The position numbers and the translations under genes are program-made. A DNA stretch of 64,000 nt, taken from contig JADKIL010000005.1 in NCBI GenBank assembly GCA_016721315.1, positions 310,001 to 374,000 of the forward strand, written 5' to 3'. The notes under the pieces were generated by a model. The model was not told the DNA's origin, did no database searches, and saw nothing but the letters and a program-made list of their open reading frames with translations. Below, one piece after another: positions 36,072 through 43,799 of this stretch. This DNA is from Candidatus Villigracilis vicinus. Lineage in GTDB: Bacteria > Chloroflexota > Anaerolineae > Anaerolineales > Villigracilaceae. Numbering within the stretch: position 1 is the first letter of the stretch; each line of letters starts with the position of its first letter.

Positions 36072-37021
36072 CCCGTTCAGAAATGTCCATCCCACTCATG
36101 ATCGGCGACAAGGTAGTGGGCGTACTGGATATGCAAAGCGACAAAAAAGATACCTTGAATAAAGATGTACTGCCTGCTTTCGAGGCATTGGCTGGTCAAT
36201 TAGCCATCGCCATTCAAAACGCAAACTTCCTCGCTGAAACACAGCAAGCCCGTGCCGAGGTCGAGGCGCAAGCCCAACGGATGGCACGCTCAAACTGGGC
36301 AAACTACCTGGATGCGATTCACAAATCAGAGCACACCGGCTTCGTTTACGAGAATGACAAAGTGGAGCCTCTTACAACTCTTGATGAGCTAAAGAACACA
36401 GACATAAGCGCATTCATGACACCCATCGAAGTTGCAGGTGAACCGATTGGCAGTCTGGTCGTGGAACAGGACGAGTCCCAATTAACTGAGCGCGATAGTC
36501 AGCTCATCGAGGCGGTAGCCCGTCAGGTGGCGCAACAAGTTGAAAACCTACGCCTATTGGATAGTGCTGAACGCTACCGCAGCGAGTCAGAACAAGCCGC
36601 CCGCCGTCTCACCTACGAAGGCTGGCAGGAATACATGCAGTCCCAAGCTAACGATGGCATCAGTTACATGTATGATCTGAAGAATGTCAAGTCATATCGC
36701 AGTAACGGTAATGAACAGCCTGAAACCGATGGCTATACTTTGCCTCTCAAAGCTCGAGATGAAATTATCGGCAAACTTGTTGTTCAAGGGCTTGACACTA
36801 CGAACACCGAATCTGTCGAACTCGTCAACGCTGTGGCGGAACGCCTTGGCATACATCTTGAAGGGCTGCGTCTTTCCAATCAAACAGAACAAGCACTGCT
36901 TACAACCCAGAAACAGGCGGAGCGCGAGCAGGCACTACGTCAAATCACCAGCGCCGTCCGTGGTTCAACCGACCCTGTCACCATCCTGCGATCTGCCGCG
37001 CGCGAGTTGGGTACGTTTTAG
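36062..37021 (+). CDS. Fragment of gene C: GAF end and two compact GAF-like modules
   Basis: Encodes the second half of the GAF domain (MSIPLMIGDKVVGVLDMQSD) and two copies of a repeated module (WANYLDAIHKSEHTGFVYEN and WQEYMQSQANDGISYMYD, each followed by IG.L.V and a closing helix). A one-base break at about 37015 cuts off the last 37 residues. Confidence 0.6.
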   Translation: MPMTRSEMSIPLMIGDKVVGVLDMQSDKKDTLNKDVLPAFEALAGQLAIAIQNANFLAETQQARAEVEAQAQRMARSNWANYLDAIHKSEHTGFVYENDKVEPLTTLDELKNTDISAFMTPIEVAGEPIGSLVVEQDESQLTERDSQLIEAVARQVAQQVENLRLLDSAERYRSESEQAARRLTYEGWQEYMQSQANDGISYMYDLKNVKSYRSNGNEQPETDGYTLPLKARDEIIGKLVVQGLDTTNTESVELVNAVAERLGIHLEGLRLSNQTEQALLTTQKQAEREQALRQITSAVRGSTDPVTILRSAARELGTF

Positions 37022-37143
37022 GTCGCAAAACAGTTATTCGTTTGACCACTGACTCGCACTCAGAAGAAACCACACTACATGATGGTAAGAACCCTCTGCT
37101 GTCTGCGAAGAGTCCTTCACAAGAAGCATGATCGGAGATACTC

Positions 37144-37578
37144 ATGGAAAATAAAATAATGACACCTCAAAATATGGATATCTTTCAAACCTTCTTTGAA
37201 CAGTCTGCCGATCCCATTTTGATTCTGGAAAATGGACTCTTTACAGATTGCAACCATGCGGCGGAGCAAGTACTACACGCCCACAAAGCCGATTTTCTCC
37301 CCATCTCCCCTGCGCTGATTTCACCTGAATTTCAGCCCGATGGCAGGCTATCCACTGAGAAAGCAGCTGAGATGATCAACATTGCAATCGAAAAAGGCAG
37401 CAACCGTTTTGAATGGGTACATCGTCGATTAAATGGTGAAGACTTTCAGGTGGAACTCACCCTAACATCGGTACACATTAGCGGACGCCAGTTGATTTAT
37501 ACAGTTTGGCGTGACATTACCAAGCGTAAAAAGGTGGAAGATGCGGTTAAGCATCGCAACAGAAACTTTCGCTGCTGA
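37144..37578 (+). CDS. Fragment of gene D: first PAS domain
   Basis: Encodes FFEQSADPILILENGLFTDC to IYTVWRDITKRKKVED, a complete PAS domain. The last few residues are past the break at about 37560. Confidence 0.65.
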   Translation: MENKIMTPQNMDIFQTFFEQSADPILILENGLFTDCNHAAEQVLHAHKADFLPISPALISPEFQPDGRLSTEKAAEMINIAIEKGSNRFEWVHRRLNGEDFQVELTLTSVHISGRQLIYTVWRDITKRKKVEDAVKHRNRNFRC

Positions 37579-38297
37579 TCGATAGCTCGCCACTGGCAGT
37601 TATTGAATGGAATACAAATTTTGAAGTGGTTTCCTGGAATCCCGCGGAAGAACGTATTTTGGTTATTCATTTGAAGAAGCAAAGGTCGCCATGCCGCAGG
37701 GTTGATCGTACCCGCCGAGTACAAATCCGTGGTGGACGAAGTGTGGGCAAATCTGCTTAAGCAAACCGGCGGCACCCGCTCTACCAATGGCAATGTCAGA
37801 AAAGACGGACGCGCCATTACATGCGAATGGTACAACACGCCATTGGCTGACTCGGACGGCACAGTATTCGGCGTCTCTTCCCTCGTCGAAGATGTCACAG
37901 AGCGCAAGCAGGCGGAGGATGAAATCAAAGAGTCGCAACAGAAACTTTCGCTGTTGATCGATAGCTCGCCTCTGGCAGTTATTGAATGGAACACGAACCT
38001 TGAAGTGGTTTCGTGGGATCCGCGGCAGAACGTATCTTTGGTTATTCCTTTGAAGAAGCAAAGGACGCCATGCCGCAAGGCTGATCGTGCCTACCGAGTA
38101 CAAATCCGCCGTGGACGAGGGTGGGCAAATCTGCCAGACAAACCGGCGGCACCCGCTCTACCAATGGCAATGTCAGAAAAGACGGACGCGCCATTACATG
38201 CGAATGGTACAACACGCCATTGGCTGACTCGGACGGCACAGTATTCGGCGTCTCTTCACTCGTCGAAGATGTCACAGAACGCAAACAGGCGGAAGAA
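37555..38297 (+). repeat. Tandem duplication of a PAS-domain segment
   Basis: Copy 1 (37555-37919) and copy 2 (37934-38297) are nearly the same DNA, offset 377-379 bases. Both encode KLSLLIDSSPLAVIEWNTN followed by a PAS core and EDVTERKQAE. From about 38155 (matching about 37778) they are almost identical for over 130 bases. Confidence 0.85.
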
Positions 38298-38520
38298 CTT
38301 TTGCAGCAAAGCGGAAGCAAACCTATCGTCCGCGCTGCGTGTTGCTCAAATGGGATACTGGGAATTTGATATTCCCACCCAAATGTTCACATTCAACGAT
38401 CAGTACTACTCCTGCTCGGTACAACAGCCGAGAAAGCGGAGGCTACCAGATGAGTGCTCAAAATTTGCCGCAGAATATGTCCCCCGGAAGATGCGGGCAT
38501 TGTGCAAAGCTCCATCATAA
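37702..38520 (+). CDS. Fragment of gene D: PAS copy 1 end, then mixed frames
   Basis: True sequence from IVPAEYKSVVDEVW to about the start of copy 2 (SSPLAVIEWNTNLEVVSWDP). After about 38030 the frame is lost, so the rest of the translation is not real protein apart from a short piece near 38320 (ALRVAQMGYWEFDIP). Confidence 0.5.
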   Translation: MIVPAEYKSVVDEVWANLLKQTGGTRSTNGNVRKDGRAITCEWYNTPLADSDGTVFGVSSLVEDVTERKQAEDEIKESQQKLSLLIDSSPLAVIEWNTNLEVVSWDPRQNVSLVIPLKKQRTPCRKADRAYRVQIRRGRGWANLPDKPAAPALPMAMSEKTDAPLHANGTTRHWLTRTAQYSASLHSSKMSQNANRRKNFCSKAEANLSSALRVAQMGYWEFDIPTQMFTFNDQYYSCSVQQPRKRRLPDECSKFAAEYVPRKMRALCKAPS

Positions 38521-38783
38521 GAGCCATCAAGCCACCCGATCCCAACTTCCAGACTCAAATTGAAACCCGTAACTTACGCGCAGACGGAACGCCGATCTCA
38601 ACGATCGTTTGGTTTCGTATCCGAAAAGATGAGCAAGGTCAAACCGTCAAACTATATGGCGTGAGTCAAGACATCACCGACCGTAAACGATTAGAACGCG
38701 AAATTCAGGAAGGTTTTGACCGCCGTGGTTATCAGGTGCAAATCAGTACTGAAATTTCGCAGGAAGTTGCCACTGTCTCTTAA
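38454..38783 (+). CDS. Fragment of gene D: fourth PAS with PAC motif
   Basis: After about 38500 it encodes FQTQIETRNLRADGTPI and LYGVSQDITDRKRLEREI, the end of a PAS/PAC unit. It stops at a break just before the GAF domain. Confidence 0.5.
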   Translation: MLKICRRICPPEDAGIVQSSIIRAIKPPDPNFQTQIETRNLRADGTPISTIVWFRIRKDEQGQTVKLYGVSQDITDRKRLEREIQEGFDRRGYQVQISTEISQEVATVS

Positions 38784-38917
38784 TTGAACGAACTATTTAC
38801 TCAGGTCGTAAAACTGACTAAGGAACGTCTGGGGTATTACCATACACAACTATTACGTTATGACCCAACTCGCGACGCCGTGGTCTTAGTCAGTGGATAT
38901 GGGGAAACAGGTCAAAA

Positions 38918-39856
38918 ATGCTTTCCGGCGGTCACCAAATGCCCATGGGAAGCGGTTTGATCGGTACTGCTGCTGCAAGCGGACAAACCGTCCTGCGCCC
39001 ACTTTGGCAGATGACCCTGACTGGCAGCCCAATCCCTTATTGCCAGACACAGGGTGAGATCGCCGTGCCCATCAAGCTGGGTGAACAGGTACTGGGCGTG
39101 CTTGATATTCAAAGCGATCAAGCTGGCGCCCTCACCGAAGATGACCGTCTATTGCTGGAAGGTCTGTGCGGACAGATCGCTGTGGCTATTGAGCAAACCC
39201 GTCTACGCGAGGAAATGAACGAACGTCTTGAGGAAGTTAATCGCCTGTATCATAGCATGAGCCATGAAGGTTGGAAAACCTACCGCGAAAACGCAGAACT
39301 GCCTGAAGGTTTCGTATTCGACCAAACAGGTATCCGACCAGTGAGAGACGAAATTTTGCCCGAAGGGCAGTTCGCAAACATCCCAATGAAAGTGCTTGGC
39401 GGTGAAGTGGTCGGATCTCTGTCCATCGCCGACGACCCGAACCAACCCACATCACCCGAAGATTATGCTTTCCTCCAGCAGGTTTCTGATCAAATTGCGC
39501 TGGCGTTGGAAAGTGCGCGCTTGTCTGCGCAAACTCAGATCGCGCTCGCACAGACGGAAAAACTATCAGAAGTCAGCCTTCGTTTCGCACAAGCATCCAA
39601 TTTACAGGAACTGCTGGTGGTGCTTAATGAAGCACTGGGAATTCCAGCGGTTAATCGATCTCTTTTAGGTGTCACCAATTTGAGCTCAACGAACGAAATG
39701 GAAAGCATTGATATCGTTGCCAATTGGTGGAATGTATCGGGTCGGAGCCATCAGAGATCGGCAGACATTACACATTGGAAAATCTTAATGTGCTGCCAAT
39801 GCTACGAAGTAATACCACCATATTTTTCAACGATACTTTTAACGACGAACGAATAA
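38918..39856 (+). CDS. Fragment of gene D: GAF and compact module
   Basis: Encodes the GAF core (GEIAVPIKLGEQVLGVLDIQ), the module EGWKTYRENAELPEGFVFDQ to MKVLGGEVVGSLSIADDP, and the first helices of the next GAF. The frame is wrong after about 39665. Confidence 0.6.
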   Translation: MLSGGHQMPMGSGLIGTAAASGQTVLRPLWQMTLTGSPIPYCQTQGEIAVPIKLGEQVLGVLDIQSDQAGALTEDDRLLLEGLCGQIAVAIEQTRLREEMNERLEEVNRLYHSMSHEGWKTYRENAELPEGFVFDQTGIRPVRDEILPEGQFANIPMKVLGGEVVGSLSIADDPNQPTSPEDYAFLQQVSDQIALALESARLSAQTQIALAQTEKLSEVSLRFAQASNLQELLVVLNEALGIPAVNRSLLGVTNLSSTNEMESIDIVANWWNVSGRSHQRSADITHWKILMCCQCYEVIPPYFSTILLTTNE

Positions 39857-40188
39857 ATGATCCCACAATGCAGATGTTCGTAAAGCAAAATATTCGTGCA
39901 GCCGCAGTGTTACCTCTTTTCCTTGGTACGCGTCAGGTTGGCGTTCTATTCCTGGAAGCGCATGAGCCTCACGAATTCACACCAGATGAAATCCGGTTGT
40001 TCACGGCGCTGTCGCCACAGATCGCCACTGTACTCGAGAACCGCATTCAATTTGAAATTGCTCAAAAGCAAGCGCAGCGCGAGAGTACACTAAACGTTTT
40101 AGTCAAAAGATCCAAAGCGCCACCACCGTGGAAGCCGTGCTACAGATCGCCGCACGCGAGCTCGGACACGCCCTCGGCGCGCCCATGA
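39724..40188 (+). CDS. Fragment of gene D: last GAF
   Basis: Encodes NTTIFFNDTFNDERIND and AAVLPLFLGTRQVGVLFLEA, the second half of a GAF domain. The last 35 residues are out of frame; the true end is the terminal module finishing at 40226. Confidence 0.55.
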   Translation: MVECIGSEPSEIGRHYTLENLNVLPMLRSNTTIFFNDTFNDERINDPTMQMFVKQNIRAAAVLPLFLGTRQVGVLFLEAHEPHEFTPDEIRLFTALSPQIATVLENRIQFEIAQKQAQRESTLNVLVKRSKAPPPWKPCYRSPHASSDTPSARP

Positions 40189-40254
40189 CCATTGCCCAGC
40201 TAAGCATGAAGGACTCATCCTCGTAATGCGGGGCAAGTATCAGGAGAAGCGCTG

Positions 40255-40614
40255 ATGTCGATCAACGATAAGTCTCGAAAGCGTGTAGAAGACCTGTTCT
40301 CAGGCATGTCACCGCTTATTTCAGAAGGCTCAAACGGGCAGGATCGCCACGCCCCTGCCCCAGCGGAAGTAGCTGCCCACTCACTACCCAGCTCTGTTGC
40401 CATGCTGCAGGAAATGGAAGCATTGCGTGCTCGCGTTATTGACTTAGAAGCCCGCCTCAAGCAAAAGAAGAACAACCGGCAAACCCTGCTTCTGCTCCTA
40501 TTATCTATGAAAAGGAACAAGTCGGATTCGCGTACATGGGAGACCAAGTCCTGCCGGTTCGCGGCGACCAGTTACCGGTCCCGAATGATGCGAAAGTCAT
40601 CAAAACGCCGCTAA
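40255..40614 (+). CDS. Fragment of gene E: N-terminal linker
   Basis: True sequence to about 40470 (Ser/Pro/Ala-rich linker and short coiled coil), then out of frame. Confidence 0.5.
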   Translation: MSINDKSRKRVEDLFSGMSPLISEGSNGQDRHAPAPAEVAAHSLPSSVAMLQEMEALRARVIDLEARLKQKKNNRQTLLLLLLSMKRNKSDSRTWETKSCRFAATSYRSRMMRKSSKRR

Positions 40615-41087
40615 TCTCCAGTGGGCGTCCCATCGGTGAAGTGCAGATCACCAAACCAACTGAACGCAATCTAACAGACGAAGACATGAAGCTCGCCAAT
40701 GCCATCGTCCAACAAGCTTCGATTCAAATCGAAAACCTGCGTCTGCTCGCCGCAACAGAACGCGCCCGCACTGAAGCTGAAGAAGCCTCGCATCAATTTA
40801 CACACAAGAACTGGGCAAATTTTCTGGATGCCATTCACAATGCAGAACGGATCGGCTATGTGTATGATCAGGCAGCAGTAGAACCGTTTACAGAACCTGC
40901 CCCCGCCCAATATGACCATGAAGAGATCATGGAAACATTGAATGAACAGATCGGCAGACTCTTTATAAAGGGAAACGGCTCGCTCACCGAAGACGATAAA
41001 AAAGTTCATTGGCACGATCGCAAAGCAGGTCAGCCAGCAAGTGGAGAATATCCGTCTGTTGGCAGATGCCTCCCGTGCCCGTGCTGA
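40536..41087 (+). CDS. Fragment of gene E: first two compact modules
   Basis: Encodes the first module from its middle (VIKTPLISSGRPIGEVQITK) and most of the second (WANFLDAIHNAERIGYVYDQ). It breaks near 41000 (LTEDDKK) where the closing helix should begin. Confidence 0.6.
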   Translation: MGDQVLPVRGDQLPVPNDAKVIKTPLISSGRPIGEVQITKPTERNLTDEDMKLANAIVQQASIQIENLRLLAATERARTEAEEASHQFTHKNWANFLDAIHNAERIGYVYDQAAVEPFTEPAPAQYDHEEIMETLNEQIGRLFIKGNGSLTEDDKKVHWHDRKAGQPASGEYPSVGRCLPCPC

Positions 41088-41673
41088 AGCCGAAGAAGCC
41101 ACACGCCGCCTCACCCGCCAGAACTGGGAAACGTATACCCAACGTGAAGGCATGCTTGGCTTTGTATATGACTCCGTCAAAGTATCGCCATTAAGTGACG
41201 ACATGGCAGCCAGTGACATCGTACTTGAGCAACCCCTGTTCGTTCGTGGTGAAGCCATTGGTCAACTCGCAGTGAAAGGACTGCGCCATGTTTCACAGGA
41301 AGCAAAGGACATGGCAGCCGCCATTGCCTCACAAACCAGCATCCACCTCGAAGCCCTGCGCCTGACCGAAGAACTTCAAAAGCGCGCCGAGGAATTGAAA
41401 GAACTCGACCGGCTCAAGTCTGCCTTCCTTGCCAATATGTCGCATGAATTACGTACCCCGTTGAATTCCATTCTTGGCTTCACCGATGTGATGCTGGAAG
41501 GACTCGACGGCGAACTGACACCCTACATGGATAACTATCTGCGCCTCGTTCAAAAGAACGGGCAACACCTCTTACACCTTATCAACGATGTACTCGACAT
41601 GGCAAAGATCAGATCTGGACGCATGAGCCTGCACCCCGAAAATTCAAGGTCCACAGCATCCTCGAAGAAGTGA
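41041..41673 (+). CDS. Fragment of gene E: third module and HisKA
   Basis: Encodes WETYTQREGMLGFVYDSV, LFVRGEAIGQLAVKGL, then HisKA with the phospho-acceptor His in NMSHELRTPLN. The frame fails near 41640 in the linker to the ATPase domain. Confidence 0.65.
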   Translation: MENIRLLADASRARAEAEEATRRLTRQNWETYTQREGMLGFVYDSVKVSPLSDDMAASDIVLEQPLFVRGEAIGQLAVKGLRHVSQEAKDMAAAIASQTSIHLEALRLTEELQKRAEELKELDRLKSAFLANMSHELRTPLNSILGFTDVMLEGLDGELTPYMDNYLRLVQKNGQHLLHLINDVLDMAKIRSGRMSLHPENSRSTASSKK

Positions 41674-42137
41674 CCAGCATTACCTCCACCCTGGCAAGCG
41701 AAAAGAATCTCGCGCTTTATATAGATCCCAAATCAGATGCAGAGATCGAGATCTATGCCGATAACACCCGCCTGCGCCAAGTAATGATTAATCTCGTGAA
41801 CAACTCCATCAAGTTTACCGAGAAGGGAAATGTCGCATTGAAGGTCACACCCATGGATGGGGATAGAGTGCTCATCACCGTCCAAGACACAGGTCTTGGA
41901 ATTCCCACCGAACAGCTCGAAACCATCTTTCAGGAATTCACCCAGGTCGACACCTCCACCACACGCAAGGTGGGCGGCACAGGCTTGGGTCTGCCGATCA
42001 GCCGCCGCCTTGTTGAAATGCACGGCGGACGCCTATGGGCAGAAAGCAGCGGGCTCGAAGGCGAAGGCGCCACCTTCCATGTGGAACTGCCTCTTGAAGC
42101 GCGGAATACGGAAGTCATTGAGAAAAAGGAAAAATAA
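41670..42137 (+). CDS. Fragment of gene E: HATPase domain
   Basis: Encodes the complete kinase ATPase domain: N box VMINLVNNSIKFTEKG, G1 box VQDTGLGIP, F box IFQEFTQVDTS, G2 box GGTGLGLPISRRLV. Confidence 0.7.
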   Translation: MTSITSTLASEKNLALYIDPKSDAEIEIYADNTRLRQVMINLVNNSIKFTEKGNVALKVTPMDGDRVLITVQDTGLGIPTEQLETIFQEFTQVDTSTTRKVGGTGLGLPISRRLVEMHGGRLWAESSGLEGEGATFHVELPLEARNTEVIEKKEK

Positions 42138-43330
42138 TGGCAGCACCACTCTACCTCGAATGCAATCTTTGCGGCAACCAACAACCCTACGTGCCATTCG
42201 TCCCTGCCATCTGCCAAAAATGCGAATCGCAATGGGTCGAAGCCCATTATGACTACGAAGCCTTCAAACGCGAGATATTACGCGGCATTCCCAATCGCCC
42301 CAACAACCTATGGCGCTTTCAGGATGTCCTGCCATTGAACGATCCCTCCGCCCTCAATCTTTATCCTGCTGGCGGAACTCCACTGTGGCACTCAAACCGC
42401 TTCGCCCCGGACCTTGGACATTCTGCTGTTTACTTCAAAGATGAGCGCTACGGACCGACCTCTTCCTTCAAAGATAGGCAAGCGGCGGTTGCTGTTGCCG
42501 CCATGAACGAGAATGGCATCCGTGAAGCAGTGATCGCATCGACCGGCAATGCCGCCGTGGCATACGCTGCGGCTTGCGCGCGCGCAGGTATCAAACTCTG
42601 GGTCTTCATGACCAGCCTTGTCCCGCAGGAAAAACTGCGTGAAGCCGCCCTCTTCGGCGCGGAAGTGATCCGCGTCAGCGGCAACTACGACCAAACCAAA
42701 CAGATCGCCAGTCAATTCGCTCAACGCAAGAATCTGTTACTCGACCGCGGCGCCAGTTCTGTGCCTGCCCGCGAATCGATGAAGACTATTGCCTACGAGA
42801 TCGTGGAGCAACTCGGCTGGCGCGCCCCAGACTGGTACATTCAAGCCGTTAGCGGCGGCTTGGGTCCCTTGGGGGTATATCAGGGTTTTAAAGAAATGTT
42901 CAATATGGGGCTCATCAATAAGGTGCCCAAACTGGCGATCATTCAAGCAGAAGGCTGTGCGCCCATGGTTCACGCCTTCAAAGCAGGCAAAGATACAGCC
43001 ACCCCTATCATCCCCGACACGCGTATCATCATCCTTTCCACCGGCGACCCCGGCAAAGCATATACCTATCTTTGGAACCTCACTCAGCAATACGGCGGTG
43101 TGATGGAGTCTGTGACCGACCTTGAAGCCTATGAAGCAATGAAAGCCCTTGCCAAAAGCGAAGGCATGGCGGTCGAACCGGCTACAGCTGTGGCTTTTGC
43201 GGGCTTCCAAAATTGTCAAAACAAGGCATCATTGGCAAAAATGAGCTGGTGGCGATCAATTGCACCGGTCACACCTTCCCGGTCGAAAAGCATGTTCTCG
43301 GCGACCAATGGGCAGTGGATGTTCACCTGA
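42137..43330 (+). CDS. Open frame 1 of gene F: threonine synthase-like enzyme
   Basis: Intact enzyme domain to about residue 358 (EPATAVAFAGFQ); the last 40 residues after 43209 are out of frame. The ATG overlaps the stop of the kinase gene E by one base (TAATGG), after AAAAGGAAAA. Confidence 0.8.
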   Translation: MAAPLYLECNLCGNQQPYVPFVPAICQKCESQWVEAHYDYEAFKREILRGIPNRPNNLWRFQDVLPLNDPSALNLYPAGGTPLWHSNRFAPDLGHSAVYFKDERYGPTSSFKDRQAAVAVAAMNENGIREAVIASTGNAAVAYAAACARAGIKLWVFMTSLVPQEKLREAALFGAEVIRVSGNYDQTKQIASQFAQRKNLLLDRGASSVPARESMKTIAYEIVEQLGWRAPDWYIQAVSGGLGPLGVYQGFKEMFNMGLINKVPKLAIIQAEGCAPMVHAFKAGKDTATPIIPDTRIIILSTGDPGKAYTYLWNLTQQYGGVMESVTDLEAYEAMKALAKSEGMAVEPATAVAFAGFQNCQNKASLAKMSWWRSIAPVTPSRSKSMFSATNGQWMFT

Positions 43331-43791
43331 GCAAAGATCAGTCCCCTGCTCCGCGTGAAGGTCTACAAGCCGCGCTCGAAAACCTTGATGAAAAGACCAC
43401 GACCGTGCTGTTAGTTGACGATAATTCGGATGATGCTCTGCTCATCCGCCGCTTGCTGGAAGGGCGCAAGAATTACCGCATGTATCATGCCAAAGACGGT
43501 TGGGAAGGTCTTTCGATCGCACGCCAGAAACTGCCTGACCTAATCATCAGCGACCTGACCATGCCCGGTATCGACGGTTTTGGTCTTGTGGAAGAATTAA
43601 AGCTGGATCCGCGCACCAGGAACATTCCGGTCGTGGTCGTCAGCGCAAAAGATATTACAAATGAAGAACGAAGCCGCCTCAATGGTCAGATCGAGGCGCT
43701 ATATCAAAAGGGATCCCTGCCTACCCGCAAATTCGTCGAAAAGGTTATTGGCGTCATTGAAGATAAAATGGAAGAAAAAGGCAAGGACTAA
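43213..43791 (+). CDS. Open frame 2 of gene F: enzyme C-terminus, linker and receiver
   Basis: Encodes the last enzyme segment, the linker (PREGLQAALENLDEKTTT) and a complete CheY-like receiver ending before the next gene. No ribosome site precedes any internal ATG or GTG near the receiver, which argues against a separate gene. Confidence 0.75.
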   Translation: MSKQGIIGKNELVAINCTGHTFPVEKHVLGDQWAVDVHLSKDQSPAPREGLQAALENLDEKTTTVLLVDDNSDDALLIRRLLEGRKNYRMYHAKDGWEGLSIARQKLPDLIISDLTMPGIDGFGLVEELKLDPRTRNIPVVVVSAKDITNEERSRLNGQIEALYQKGSLPTRKFVEKVIGVIEDKMEEKGKD

Positions 43792-43799
43792 GGAGAACC

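Larger units (their letters stand above)
34005..37131 (+). pseudogene. Gene C: membrane sensor with dCache-HAMP-GAF-(GAF-like)2, no kinase, heavily frameshifted
   Basis: The reconstructed protein is about 1040 residues. It has about six hydrophobic helices (the last near LRLQITVWTGAIIALLAISL), a dCache sensor (GVGDWYLIPRQT-like block at 35010-35050), a helix, HAMP (INPILNLTSVAKAVSQGN), GAF, then two compact modules of the WxxY / GFVYE type. It ends with the terminal module QITSAVRGSTDPVTILR-SAARELG and TGA at 37129-37131. Seven or more indels fall near 34235, 34795, 34870, 34940, 35300, 36030 and 37015. No transmitter domain is present. Confidence 0.7.
37144..40226 (+). pseudogene. Gene D: soluble PAS(x4)-GAF sensor without kinase, heavily frameshifted
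   Basis: The reconstructed protein is about 1020 residues. PAS (about 1-140), two nearly identical PAS domains (37555-37919 and 37934-38297), a fourth PAS with PAC (ALRVAQMGYWEFDIPTQMF ... YGVSQDITDRK), GAF (YYHTQLLRYDPTRDAVVLVS), a compact WxxY module (EGWKTYRENAELPEGFVFDQ), a further GAF and the terminal module ELGHALGAPMTIAQLSM. It ends at TAA 40224-40226. Start ATG 37144 has GGAG upstream and lies 12 bases after gene C. More than ten indels interrupt it. Confidence 0.65.
40255..42137 (+). pseudogene. Gene E: soluble histidine kinase with three compact GAF-like modules, frameshifted
   Basis: The reconstructed protein is about 627 residues: a low-complexity start and coiled coil (MEALRARVIDLEARLKQ), three copies of the compact module (YEKEQVGFAYMGDQVLPV; WANFLDAIHNAERIGYVYD; WETYTQREGMLGFVYDS), then HisKA (FLANMSHELRTPLNSILGF) and HATPase (NLVNNSIKFTEKG, GGTGLGLPISRRLVEMHGG). 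It is the only transmitter in the 29.7-44.2 kb run. Indels fall near 40470, 41000 and 41640. Start ATG 40255 has AGGAG upstream. The stop overlaps gene F by one base. Confidence 0.75.
42137..43791 (+). pseudogene. Gene F: threonine synthase-like PLP enzyme fused to a receiver domain (one frameshift)
   Basis: Reconstructed at about 551 residues. It begins with a zinc ribbon (LECNLCG and ICQKCES), then the PLP fold of threonine synthase: DERYGPTSSFKDRQAAV with Lys 112 for the Schiff base, ASTGNAAVAYAAACARAG for the phosphate, and VSGGLGPLGVYQGF. After LVAINCTGHTFPVEKHVL a 35-residue linker leads to a receiver: VLLVDDNSDD, phospho-acceptor Asp in LIISDLTMPGIDG, and VVVVSAKD. A missing A in AAAA at 43209-43212 splits it. 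There is no stop or good start between the two parts in the second frame. The enzyme converts phosphohomoserine to threonine in its known relatives; control by phosphorylation is inferred. Confidence 0.75.

Noticed and set aside
37555..38297. CRISPR-like or insertion-sequence repeat
   Set aside because: The repeated unit is a PAS-coding segment, with two copies only, no spacers, no transposase and no terminal inverted repeats.
43205..43215. Programmed frameshifting in gene F at the A-run
   Set aside because: No slippery heptamer with a following stimulatory hairpin is evident, and the neighbouring genes have similar breaks without A-runs. A missing base in a homopolymer is simpler.
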